From Saposhnikovia divaricata (lineage: Eukaryota; Streptophyta; Magnoliopsida; Apiales; Apiaceae): a stretch of 64,000 nucleotides of DNA. Positions within the stretch are counted from its first letter, which is position 1. Every line of letters begins with the position of its first letter. The notes under the pieces are model-generated. The model ran no database searches. It was not told where the DNA came from and worked only from the letters and a program-made list of their open reading frames with translations. Position numbers and translations under genes: made by a program. The stretch spans positions 141,001,501 to 141,065,500 of the forward strand of contig CM071596.1 of NCBI GenBank assembly GCA_036435485.1, read 5' to 3'. Positions 1 through 9,375 of the stretch are shown here, piece after piece.

Positions 1-1124
1 GTGAAATTAGTTTAGATGAACGGAAAGACATTGCTTGGTCTTAGTTCATGGTTGAATAACATGTAAATGTTGTTTGGAGTGGAAACTATGATTATTGGAT
101 GGTTTGAAATTTGGAAATCATGTAAACATAGCCGTCGTAATGCCCGATTGTCGTTAGCCTTAAGAAACCGTGATTAGCAGTAGCATGAACACACTGTCCA
201 GTCTCGGATTTTGCCATGAAAGGCTAGATTATGTTATAAGCTTCGTTTTGATATAAAGATCACGTGAAACGGACTTACGGTTTAGGAGTTATGACTAAAT
301 TACTAAAAGTAGTTCGAATCCGTAAACGAAAGTTCGTAACTGAAATTGAACCCTCGTAAGCTATGTAACGTCATGGCGAATCTTGGTAAATAAATACTAG
401 GGGTAAGAAGGAAGGTGTGAAAGAAAACCGTATGTCAAAAAGAGCATTTTTCGATTTATTAAAAATGTTCGAGTCAAGGTTAAACGCGAACGAACCCCTA
501 AAAGACGACTCTTTTATAACTTTGGTAAAACACTTAGAAAACGGGCGATAAAACTCGGAGTAAAATATTGGTTCGTAACGATCAACCTTAGAACTCATAT
601 GACTTAAGTATGTCCCAAGTATAAGTGCAGTGACATGTCGTGTTAACGAACGAATGTCGGGTCGGATCAGTGATAATAAGTAATCCACTAAAAGGGGGTA
701 TAACGAGATAACTCGAGAACGTGTTTCGATTTAAGTATAACTTAACTTTTATATGTTAAGTGATTAATCCCGAATGCCTTGGCTATTTATAGATCACCAG
801 GCTGAACCGGGACCCGCTACCACTACCCCTTACCGTACTCGACTACCAGGCAAGTTTCAATTCCCTTCTTTTAGGCTGTTGTTGTGATTGAATAAATATA
901 TATATATATGATTGCTGATATACATATGCCATTGCATGCATGCCTACTTTCAAGTTGAATTGATATACTTGTTCCCTAAATGTTATTGTTGGCTTATAAG
1001 CTAGATAGTTATATATCAGTTATAAGCCGGTTATTGTAAGACCCTCATAGAAGGGCGTATATATCTTATTAATCAAAAATAGACCGGGAGTCAATATTCC
1101 TTGATATATCGAGATTACCTCGGA

Positions 1125-1810
1125 AGAAAATATTTAAGTAAATATTTTCTATTATTTGGGCGACGAATATTATTTGAATATTCGTTCGAGACTAATTATT
1201 TTAACGATCCTTACTTCAAATAATTATTTGAACGTAACTATTCAACGAATAATATTTCTCAATATTCATTCAGAGTCGAATTGATTATCGACTATTATTT
1301 CGAATATTCTTCTAAAGATGAGACTATTAAATGAATATTATTTTGGATATTCTTTTAGGCTATTATTTTATTAAATCAATATTACTTTTGAATATTCATT
1401 TAAGATATTAAATACTTGATGAATATTATTTTAATATTCATCTGAAGCTTGATTTAATTATCGAATATTATCTCGAATATTCCTTAAGGCTTGGATTACA
1501 AAATGAATATTACTTGATATTCATTTAGGATATTATTCATTAAATGAATATTACTTTTGAATATTCATTTAAATTCCTAATTAATTATGAATATTACCTT
1601 AAATATTCTTTTCAGGTCTTATTAATTAATGAATATTGTTTTGAATATTCATTTAAATATTTATTTATTCAATAAATATTCACCTGATATTTCTTCAGGG
1701 ATTATTTTGAGAAATACTCTGATTTAAGACATTCTTTCATATTCCTAAATATTCTGTAAAATATTTTAATTCAATAAATATTCTCTGAATATTTATTCCA
1801 TACTCAGAAT
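1125..1810. repeat. AATATTC hairpin array in family-A LTR
   Basis: This is a string of imperfect palindromes built on AATATT. Examples with perfect stems are 1125-1134 with 1141-1150 (10 bp), 1164-1171 with 1177-1184 (CGAATATT/AATATTCG), 1418-1427 with 1433-1442 (GATGAATATT/AATATTCATC) and 1541-1552 with 1560-1571 (TAAATGAATATT/AATATTCATTTA). The stem ends differ between units but stay complementary. The array recurs at about 11885-12570 in the 3' LTR, and in shortened form in element D. Confidence 0.8.
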
Positions 1811-2702
1811 AACCTCAATAAGGGTTATCTTCTTCGATTATTACGAAAAATATTTCGGAGTCATATGATTATTAATCTTATATCAAGAAAGGTTCTCAGA
1901 CATCATTCTTCTTTGAGTCTATCTCCTTAATAATAAGGGAACCTTACTTGGAAAATGTTATTTATCTTGTCGACTTCCCGGTCATAAAGTATTCCCTTCA
2001 CCCGCAACTCGGGTGCTGTTGACTTATTAAAGTCGTTGTTTACCTTCTCATCTTTCGAGGGGTAAGATTACTGGAACAAGTTGATATCCGTTACCAAGTA
2101 ATAGCTTGGGAGATATTGGTAAATTTTCCTTTCCAACTAGATACGACTACTTTGTGGAGTCTTATCAACAAGTCTTATACTTGGGGAAAGGGGGACGAAC
2201 GTTACATTCAGAATCATGAATTCTATTTGAACTAGGAGTCGTGTAAGAGGCCGAGTAGCGCCGGTCCATCCCCATGGCCCAACCGTTGGCCGGGGAGAGC
2301 TAGCAAGGCGGTATACAAGTAAAGCCGTCAGTTCTTCCTTCTACCGGTAGTAAATCTAAATTGAGCTGTACGATCTCGACTGATCATCAAGATTGGAACA
2401 GCGGGCGCGGTGAATACTCCATCATTGGTTCATCATCCAAATTCATTTATTTCCTGCAACATGATTACTGTTGGCAGAGTTGGAGAAGAGTCATAACTGG
2501 AATTGCAACCCTTTCTTGCAAGTTCCTCTTCTTATTATCGATATTAATATCTCGCTTACTTTGATGTAGCAGATATTTCTTCAAACAAATACTTTAAGTT
2601 ACCTTGTAACTTCATCGTTCATATTATACTGGCATCATTTCCGTAAATGCATGGCATATGGTTTAAAAGATAGCTTTGAACTGTTTTAAATTATCGTTCA
2701 GT

Positions 2703-2709
2703 TATATAT
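2703..2709 (+). promoter_or_regulatory. Putative LTR core promoter (TATATAT), element A 5' LTR
   Basis: A TATA-like box lies 71 bp upstream of the short LTR ORF and is followed by a conserved gctcacccttgctt block near the expected start site. The same box-to-ATG spacing (71-72 bp) occurs in all seven family A and B LTRs in the window. If it is the core promoter, R-U5 is only about 0.42 kb and U3 about 4.1 kb. Confidence 0.45.
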
Positions 2710-2773
2710 TTGTTGGTGGGCTTTCGCTCACCCTTGCTTTGTTTATATTATGTCACAACAACAGCTAGGACAG

Positions 2774-2866
2774 ATGGCTCGCGTCAGGTGCACTCGGCGC
2801 AAGCAGGTTACCCGACCCACCGGACTACCCGCTGAGATGCTAGCCGCCATTGCTGAGGTAGCATAG
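2774..2866 (+). CDS. Short LTR ORF with histone-H3-tail-like N-terminus (family A)
   Basis: A 30-codon ORF lies close to the 3' end of the LTR. Its N-terminus follows the pattern M-A-R-x-R-x-T-x-R-K-Q-V-T-R-P. This copy has Cys at position 6 (tgc), where the 3' LTR copy has Arg (cgc). The matching ORF in family B begins MARPRQTARKQVTRP. Of the first 15 codons, 12 encode the same residue in both families, and seven of these use different codons (Ala2, Arg3, Arg5, Arg9, Val12, Thr13, Arg14). That argues for selection on the peptide. The product is very basic and has no domain I recognise. A GT at 2858, after codon 28 (gctgag|gtagca), is a possible phase-0 splice donor towards ORF0. The ORF might instead be a plain upstream ORF of the genomic RNA. 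Confidence 0.55.
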   Translation: MARVRCTRRKQVTRPTGLPAEMLAAIAEVA

Positions 2867-3162
2867 TTAGACAGCTTTTGTTTCCTGTTTAACTATATGT
2901 ATAATTAATGTAATCAACGGCAAAACTTTTAAACCTATGATGTTATCCTTTTGGGATTGTAATAACTTTTATTCGTAAACCCTTAATGTAAGACTTATTT
3001 CAATTTCATCTCTGGGACTATAACTGTTGTGTGTGTGAGTGGTAATTATTGTGGGGTCACAGCATGTGATTTATTTATTATGGACTCAAGTCAAGTATTA
3101 TGAATGGATGTAAGACCGTAACCACCAGATTCCTGACCCCGGATCTGGGGGTGTTACAGAGA

Positions 3163-3174
3163 TGGTATCAGAGC
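3163..3174 (+). other. Primer-binding site, tRNA-iMet type (element A)
   Basis: TGGTATCAGAGC begins four bases after the LTR end at 3158. It is the usual plant PBS complementary to the 3' end of initiator tRNA-Met. The 142 bp that follow, up to the ORF0 exon, hold no other feature except a possible splice acceptor (cttgtgtag) ending at 3316. Confidence 0.9.
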
Positions 3175-3316
3175 GAGAGTTATATATCCCAAGAGATGAT
3201 ACGACGTTATATAATAATAAATTCAATAATATAATAAGAACCCTTGCCAGGTTCACCTAAAACCCTTACGGGAACTTTTTAAGTATCATGATAGTAACAT
3301 AGTTCGTCTTGTGTAG

Positions 3317-4210
3317 GCGAGCGACTTGTCGGCCCAGGAGGCAGCTGCGAGACAGCATGATGAGGACATGTTCCGGACTAGGGACCCATACTATGAGCAC
3401 TTGCCTGAGGAGGATACTGAGCCTGAGGAGGAGGACGCTGAGGAGGTCCAGGTTGAGGCTGATACTGATGTGATCGAGTCTGAGGAGGAGGACCCTGAGG
3501 AGGTCCAGGATGATGCTGACACAGATGTTGTTGAGACTGAGGGGGAGGAGGACCCGGAGGGGATCCAGACAGGACAGGATGCTGAGTTAGTAGTTGAGGA
3601 TGATGATTATTGGGTTATGACTGAGTTCAGGACTATGGGAGATGACACTGACATGACCACGGATCAGGTGGTGCCGGTGGATGAGGGTGTTGAGGGAGAT
3701 ATAGATGAGCCAGTAGTTGGTGCTGTAGGGAGTTCTGGACTTTTTGTGCCACTCCTCCCTGTTGAGAGAGCCCCTACCCCACCACCACTACCTGTGAGCC
3801 CCTACCCCGACGAGTTTGAGGAGCTTACCCCAGAGCCCCAGCAGACAGAGACTGCCGCTCCAGCTGAGCCATCCACCCCACCTCATGCCCCGATAGGAGG
3901 AGTCCCAGTATGTGTTCACAACTTGATTGTGAACGGGCTTTATAGAGAGTTGTCTGTGGCAGATGCCAGGTTGGCAGAGTCTAGGAGTGAGTTAGCAGCA
4001 GAGAGAGCCGCCCGGATGAGGGTGCAGGGCAGGAGGACTATCAGTGACAGAGTTGGGTATAGGGCTGTGACCCGCATCGAGCTGAGGGCTCGGGTGAGGG
4101 TGCGACAGTTGCCTACTGATGGGCATGGTAGGGTAGACAGAGCAGCGGCTGAGGAGGTTTTCCGCATCGCCATGGGGAGGGTTCGGAGGATGTTTCGTCG
4201 TGGCGGCTGA
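3317..4210 (+). CDS. ORF0: extra ORF between 5' LTR and gag (family A)
   Basis: A protein of about 294 residues from 3326, of unknown function. The N-terminal half is very acidic, with repeated DPEE/EED runs and a degenerate internal repeat (residues about 25-80). The middle is Pro-rich (about 150-190). The C-terminal third is Arg/Ala-rich, likely helical, and ends in a basic tail. Codon 1 is TTG here (3326-3328) but ATG in element D (50370), so either this copy lost its start or translation begins upstream. The frame is open back to 3317, directly after cttgtgtag, which looks like a 3' splice site and is in phase with the short LTR ORF. A homologous ORF0 start occurs in family B (39911) and a homologous C-terminus at 63965-64000, so the gene is shared by both families. 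It is not gag, pol or a known env. Confidence 0.7.
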   Translation, partial: ASDLSAQEAAARQHDEDMFRTRDPYYEHLPEEDTEPEEEDAEEVQVEADTDVIESEEEDPEEVQDDADTDVVETEGEEDPEGIQTGQDAELVVEDDDYWVMTEFRTMGDDTDMTTDQVVPVDEGVEGDIDEPVVGAVGSSGLFVPLLPVERAPTPPPLPVSPYPDEFEELTPEPQQTETAAPAEPSTPPHAPIGGVPVCVHNLIVNGLYRELSVADARLAESRSELAAERAARMRVQGRRTISDRVGYRAVTRIELRARVRVRQLPTDGHGRVDRAAAEEVFRIAMGRVRRMFRRGG

Positions 4211-4630
4211 TTTCAGATGTAGTGATGCAGTGGTCTAGTTGTCTAGTCATGTACGGACATAGTAGTGCCGGCTTTTGTAGGGATGGTTTTCTTGTACTTG
4301 TTTTCCCTTTTTGCAGACTAGACAGATAGACAGCATATTTCACTTTTGACTTGTTGTTGTTGTTAGGATGGCTGTACTTTAAACTATCGTTGTAACTCGG
4401 ATGTTGTACCTTTTCGGTACCTGGTATATATTTGTTTCCATTTCAGTCATTACAATTTTGTTGGGAAGTGATCACGAGTTTATTAGCATATGTATTACTT
4501 TTCGATTAAGTTTCCATGAGATATAAAACTGTGGGATTTTAAAACCCAATCATGTAAAGAAATGTGCAAGGAAAAATCCTTTAAAACCGGTAAGTGAACC
4601 TAACGTATAATTTTCCAAATTTTCAGTAAA
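4211..4630 (+). other. Spacer between ORF0 and gag, element A
   Basis: A 420 bp untranslated stretch, partly T/G-rich. I see no gene in it. The same spacer occurs at 51255-51679 in element D, and a diverged one at 63240-63964 in B2. Confidence 0.6.
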
Positions 4631-7366
4631 ATGCCGCCAAGACGGATGGGCACTAGGGCTAACCCCCGCGAATCTACTGACCAAGAGAGTCACAACCAAC
4701 ACGAGGAAAACCGTGGAAGTAGTGAGGAACAAGATCAGGACTATAATGAGCAAGAAGATTCCCAGTATGGAGCAGAGGATGAACCCCTGTACTCTGAAGA
4801 ATTTGAAAGGGAAATAGAGGGTGGAGAAACTGAAGTAGAACAGGAAGGGGAGAACCAGGGCGGAAACCCCATGGGCCAGTTTATGGATCTACTTAGGCAG
4901 AATTTGAACCAATACCCCCAACCACCACCAAGCAACAACACTTCAGTGGCAAATTCCTTTAGGGCCTTTAAGTCCCTTAAGCCCCCAGAGTTCCACGGAT
5001 CGGCTGATCCCGTTGAGGCGAGGGCCTGGATCAAAGAAATGGAAAAGTCTTTTGAGATTCTGAGTATCAATGAGGCTCAGAAGACTGTTTTTGCTACTTA
5101 CCTACTAAAGGGAGAGGCCAATTATTGGTGGGAAGCCAAGAAAAACATGGAGACTGATGCTGTCATAGCCTGGGAAAGGTTCAAACAATTATTCCTGGAG
5201 AAGTACTTTCCGAAGTTCATGAAAACCCAGATGGAACTTAAGTTCTTGGAACTGAAACAGAACAATATGTCAGTGGCTGACTATGAGGCTAAATTTACTG
5301 AGCTATCAAGATTTGTGCCAGAGTTTGTAGGCACAGAAGAGAAGAAAGCTAACAGGTTTCAACAAGGGCTGAAACAGTGGATCCAGAATAGGGTGGCTGT
5401 TTTAGAGATTACAGATTATGCCACCTTGGTGCAGAAGGCAACCATTGTGGAGGCTGGTAGTGATCAGATGCAGAGAGAGAGAGAGAAAGGGGGGATAAAG
5501 AGAAAGCATGTTAGTATGGGCGGAAGATCCGCTGGAGGAAAACCCCCAACCAAGTTTAATCGAGGAGCGGTTTCCCTACCAGGGAGGAATGTGGGGTTTA
5601 AACCATCTGCTAGTGTAAGTGTGAGCCAGGGCGGCCATCAATCAGGAATGTCCCGTTCCAACCCTTCTCGACCTCTATTGCCATTGTGTGCTACTTGTGG
5701 GAAGAGGCACTCCGGGGTGTGCAACCTGAAGCAGATAAACTGTTATAAGAGTGGGCGAGCTGGGCATTATGCCACCTCTTGCACCACGGTCATCCCTAAC
5801 AGCACAACCTGTTTCCAGTGTGGACAGCGAGGGCACATGAGGAAGGATTGCCCAAAGAGCAAACCAGCAGCATCAGGAGCAAGCAAGGTTGCCTCAAATA
5901 GGCCACCAACTGCTAGGACTTTCAATATGTCAGTACAAGATGCCGTGAGGGACACAGATGTGATAGCAGGTACTTTTTCTCTTAATTCAGTCAGTGCAAA
6001 TGTCTTATTTGATTCAGGAGCAACTAAGTCTTTTATATCTAGAGATTTTGCGCATAAGTTGAAACTTAAAACCCAGCAACTAAGAGATTCCTTACAAGTA
6101 GAAATAGCTAATCAGGAAATCGTACCGGTTAATCAAATTCACCCCGATTGTAAGCTAGAAATAGGAGGACGATCCTTCTATGTCGATTTAATCCCTTTTA
6201 AGCTAGGGGAATTCGATGTCATTTTGGGTATGGATTGGTTGTCTCGCAATGATGCGCAGATAGATTGTAAAGGGAAAAAGGTTAAGTTGAAAACCCCAGG
6301 GAAGAAAGAAATAGTGTTTAAAGGGATGCGACAGACCCAGAAAATTCTGACCATGGCGCAAACCAAGAGATTGTTACGAAAAGGGAACGAGGCTTATTTA
6401 GCCTACGTTATAGATACTCAGAAGGAAGTGCCAGAATTGCAGGACATTCTGGTAGTTAATGAGTTCGAGGACGTGTTCCCACAAGATCTTCCTGGACTAC
6501 CACCTGATAGGGTAATCGAGTTTGCCATCGAATTAGCCCCGGGGACGGCGCCGGTTTCGAAGGCCCCGTACCGACTAGCCCCAGTAGAAATGAAAGAGCT
6601 AGCTAAACAATTACAGGAATTGTTGGATAAGGGCATGATAAGGCCCAGTGTGTCGCCTTGGGGCGCACCAGTGTTGTTTGTTAAGAAAAAGGATGGAAGT
6701 ATGAGGTTATGCATCGACTACAGAGAATTGAACAAGCTAACCATAAAGAATAAGTATCCATTGCCCAGGATAGACGATTTGTTTGACCAGCTAAGAGGAG
6801 CTGAATACTTCTCTAAGATTGATTTGAGAACAGGATATCACCAACTGAAGATCAAACCTGAAGATATCCCGAAGACTGCATTCCGCACCAGATACGGACA
6901 TTATGAGTTCTTAGTTATGTCATTTGGATTGACCAACGCCCCAGCAGCCTTCATGGACCTAATGAATAGAGTGTTCAAGGAATATTTGGACCAATTCGTG
7001 ATAGTTTTCATTGATGATATTCTCATCTACTCAAAGACAGAGGCAGAACACGCTGAACATTTAAGGATAACCTTAGAAATACTCAGGAAAGAGCAGTTAT
7101 ATGCCAAGTTCTCCAAGTGTGAGTTTTGGAAAAATGAGGTACAATTCTTAGGGCACGTGATCAATAGAGAAGGAGTGTTGGTTGACCCCTCCAAGATAGA
7201 AGCAGTTTCAAACTGGGAACGGCCAACTACTCCAACCGAGGTGAGGAGTTTCATTGGACTGGCCGGATATTACAGGAGATTTGTCCAAGACTTTGCGAAA
7301 CTCGCAGCTCCATTAACTCGACTTACCCGTAAAACCGAGAAATTTGAATGGACTGAGAAATGCTAG
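4631..7366 (+). CDS. gag-pol: gag-pol, first part: Gag, protease, reverse transcriptase (element A)
   Basis: A 911-codon frame starting MPPRRMGTR. Gag capsid region spans about residues 105-275. Three Cys/His knuckles follow: a short C353-x2-C356-x3-H360-x3-C364, then a CCHC at 371-384 whose second Cys is Ser374 (Cys in element D), then an intact CCHC at 394-407. The aspartic protease has DSG at 461-463. The reverse transcriptase has its first catalytic Asp at 731 (KIDLRTGYHQ) and the FIDD box at 793-796. The frame stops at TAG (7364-7366) where elements D and B read GAG (Glu), just before RNase H. The rest of pol continues in the same frame without shift. In intact relatives, gag and pol form one continuous frame. 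The start is the first ATG of the frame and matches the start in D and B2. Confidence 0.92.
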   Translation: MPPRRMGTRANPRESTDQESHNQHEENRGSSEEQDQDYNEQEDSQYGAEDEPLYSEEFEREIEGGETEVEQEGENQGGNPMGQFMDLLRQNLNQYPQPPPSNNTSVANSFRAFKSLKPPEFHGSADPVEARAWIKEMEKSFEILSINEAQKTVFATYLLKGEANYWWEAKKNMETDAVIAWERFKQLFLEKYFPKFMKTQMELKFLELKQNNMSVADYEAKFTELSRFVPEFVGTEEKKANRFQQGLKQWIQNRVAVLEITDYATLVQKATIVEAGSDQMQREREKGGIKRKHVSMGGRSAGGKPPTKFNRGAVSLPGRNVGFKPSASVSVSQGGHQSGMSRSNPSRPLLPLCATCGKRHSGVCNLKQINCYKSGRAGHYATSCTTVIPNSTTCFQCGQRGHMRKDCPKSKPAASGASKVASNRPPTARTFNMSVQDAVRDTDVIAGTFSLNSVSANVLFDSGATKSFISRDFAHKLKLKTQQLRDSLQVEIANQEIVPVNQIHPDCKLEIGGRSFYVDLIPFKLGEFDVILGMDWLSRNDAQIDCKGKKVKLKTPGKKEIVFKGMRQTQKILTMAQTKRLLRKGNEAYLAYVIDTQKEVPELQDILVVNEFEDVFPQDLPGLPPDRVIEFAIELAPGTAPVSKAPYRLAPVEMKELAKQLQELLDKGMIRPSVSPWGAPVLFVKKKDGSMRLCIDYRELNKLTIKNKYPLPRIDDLFDQLRGAEYFSKIDLRTGYHQLKIKPEDIPKTAFRTRYGHYEFLVMSFGLTNAPAAFMDLMNRVFKEYLDQFVIVFIDDILIYSKTEAEHAEHLRITLEILRKEQLYAKFSKCEFWKNEVQFLGHVINREGVLVDPSKIEAVSNWERPTTPTEVRSFIGLAGYYRRFVQDFAKLAAPLTRLTRKTEKFEWTEKC

Positions 7367-9343
7367 AAGAGTTTCCAAGAGTTAAAGAAGAGGCTGGTGA
7401 CAGCCCCAGTGCTGGCATTACCTGATGGAAAAGGAGATTTCGTGATTTACAGTGATGCTTCGCATAAAGGACTGGGATGCGTGCTTATGCAGCACGGCAA
7501 GGTAATAGCATATGCGTCTAGGCAATTGAAGGATTATGAAGTCAGATATCCCACGCATGATCTAGAACTAGCAGCCATAGTCTTCGCCTTAAAGATTTGG
7601 AGACACTACCTGTATGGGGAAAAATGCGAGATTTACACAGATCATAAGAGCCTCAAATACATTTTCACTCAGAAAGAGCTTAACATGCGCCAGAGGAGGT
7701 GGTTAGAGTTAATCAAGGATTACGACTGTGAAATTCGATATCACCCGGGTAAAGCCAATGTGGTGGCTGACGCCCTTAGTCGGAAAGAGAAGCTCAAGAG
7801 GATAACTTCAGAGAAAGAGCTAGTGAAGGATTTTGAGAAGTTGGAAATCGAGTTTAAGTTACCTGAAGAGGGCCAAGAAAAGTTGATGGAAATTAGAATC
7901 CAACCTCCATTGCTAGAAAAGATTAGACTGTGCCAGGAACGGATGATGGAGGAAGAAAAGAACTCCACAGAAGAGCTAATGACCGGGGAGGAAATTAAGT
8001 GCGAAAGAGACAAGGAAGGGATCATGAGGTACACATACAGGATATGGATCCCAAATGTTCAGGAGCTCAAGGATGAGATTTTAAATGAGGCACACAACTC
8101 AAGATACTCAGTGCACCCCGGTAGCACTAAAATGTATAGGGATTTGAAGGAGTATTACTGGTGGCCCAATATGAAAAAGGACGTAGCAGAGTGGGTAAGC
8201 AGATGCTTGACCTGCCAACGAGTGAAGGCAGAGCACCAGAAACCCAGCGGACTTCTACATCCCTTAGAGATTCCAGAATGGAAATGGGAACATATAGCCA
8301 TGGATTTCGTAGTAGGTTTACCAAGGACCAAGGCTAATCATGACGCCATATGGGTAATTGTAGATCGACTGACGAAATCGGCTCACTTTCTCCCGATCAA
8401 CGAAAGGTACACGGTCGACAGACTAGTGGACATCTACTTAAAAGAGATAGTGGCGCGACATGGGGTCCCAGTCGCAATAGTATCCGATCGAGATCCTAGA
8501 TTTAACTCCAGGTTTTGGAGAAGTTTTCAAGAATGTGTAGGGACCCGGCTGAACATGAGCACAGCCTACCACCCCCAGACAGATGGGCAAAGTGAAAGGA
8601 CCATCCAAACGCTAGAGGATATGTTGAGGGTCTGCGCGATAGACTTCAAGGGAAGTTGGGATGATCACTTGCCATTGGTTGAGTTCTCCTATAATAACAG
8701 TTATCATTCAAGCATTGGGATGCCACCTTATGAGGCCCTTTATGGAAGAAAATGTCGATCTCCCTTGTATTGGGATGAAGTTGGAGAGCGAAAGATGCTC
8801 GGGCCCGAAGTGGTCCAACGAACTAAAGATGCAGTAGATCTAATCAGAGGACGGTTGGTAGCAGCCCAGGATCGACAAAAGAAATATGCCGACTTAGCTC
8901 GGAAAGGCAAGGAATACGAGGTAGGGGACCTAGTGTTCTTGAAAGTGTCACCTTGGAAAGGTTTAATGAGATTTGGGAAGAAAGGAAAGCTGAGTCCCAG
9001 ATACATTGGACCATTTGAGATCTTGAGACGAATTGGGGAACTAGCTTATGAACTCGCATTGCCCCCGAATCTACAGCAGGTGCACAATGTGTTCCATGTT
9101 TCGATGCTGAGGAAGTATAATCCGGATGCTAAGCATATTGTAGAGTATGAGCAAGTGGACATGCAACCAGACCTGACCTATGTGGAGCAACCTGTGGAAA
9201 TCATAGACCGGAAAGAACAAGTGCTCCGAAACAAGGTCATTCAGCTAGTCAGAGTTTTGTGGCAGAACCACAATGTAGAAGAATCCACCTGGGAACTTGA
9301 AGGCGCAATGCAAGAAAAGTACCCCCACTTGTTTTCAAACTGA
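7367..9343 (+). CDS. gag-pol: gag-pol, second part: RNase H, integrase, chromodomain (element A)
   Basis: In-frame continuation after the nonsense codon; the first ATG is at 7397 and would give 648 residues (numbering below). RNase H begins at VIYSDASHKG (Asp20), with further key residues in YTDHKSL. Integrase has a zinc-binding HHCC (H233, H240, C270, C273) and a DD35E core (D303, D364, E400). A GPF/Y-like module follows, and a C-terminal chromodomain (about 580-645, motif PVEIIDRKEQVLR through STWE) ends the protein. Chromodomains of this clade are thought to steer integration to methylated-histone heterochromatin. With the single stop at 7364-7366 this half would need readthrough. No other lesion was seen. 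Confidence 0.92.
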   Translation, partial: KSFQELKKRLVTAPVLALPDGKGDFVIYSDASHKGLGCVLMQHGKVIAYASRQLKDYEVRYPTHDLELAAIVFALKIWRHYLYGEKCEIYTDHKSLKYIFTQKELNMRQRRWLELIKDYDCEIRYHPGKANVVADALSRKEKLKRITSEKELVKDFEKLEIEFKLPEEGQEKLMEIRIQPPLLEKIRLCQERMMEEEKNSTEELMTGEEIKCERDKEGIMRYTYRIWIPNVQELKDEILNEAHNSRYSVHPGSTKMYRDLKEYYWWPNMKKDVAEWVSRCLTCQRVKAEHQKPSGLLHPLEIPEWKWEHIAMDFVVGLPRTKANHDAIWVIVDRLTKSAHFLPINERYTVDRLVDIYLKEIVARHGVPVAIVSDRDPRFNSRFWRSFQECVGTRLNMSTAYHPQTDGQSERTIQTLEDMLRVCAIDFKGSWDDHLPLVEFSYNNSYHSSIGMPPYEALYGRKCRSPLYWDEVGERKMLGPEVVQRTKDAVDLIRGRLVAAQDRQKKYADLARKGKEYEVGDLVFLKVSPWKGLMRFGKKGKLSPRYIGPFEILRRIGELAYELALPPNLQQVHNVFHVSMLRKYNPDAKHIVEYEQVDMQPDLTYVEQPVEIIDRKEQVLRNKVIQLVRVLWQNHNVEESTWELEGAMQEKYPHLFSN

Positions 9344-9363
9344 TTCCGGGACGGAATCCTTTT

Positions 9364-9375
9364 AAGGAGGGGAGA
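9364..9375 (+). other. Polypurine tract, element A
   Basis: AAGGAGGGGAGA lies immediately before the 3' LTR start (tgtaagaaccc at 9377). It is the expected plus-strand primer. Confidence 0.88.

Larger units (their letters stand above)
1..3158 (+). repeat. 5' LTR of element A (right-hand 3158 bp)
   Basis: This is the 3' portion of a roughly 4.54 kb LTR and ends in gtgttaca at 3151-3158, directly before the PBS. It holds an AT-rich array of AATATTC hairpins (about 1125-1810), a GC-rich block near 2230-2400 with the palindrome CTACCGGTAG (2341-2350), a TATA-like box (2703-2709) and a short conserved ORF (2774-2866). A 105-codon antisense open frame (371-688) and a 67-codon sense frame (2361-2564) are also open; I do not call them genes. 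Confidence 0.93.

Noticed and set aside
2361..2564. 67-codon sense frame in the family-A LTR, repeated at 13121, 49396 and 60044
   Set aside because: It starts without ATG, lies upstream of the likely promoter, its C-terminus changes between A and D copies, and it overlaps a block better explained as conserved DNA control sequence.
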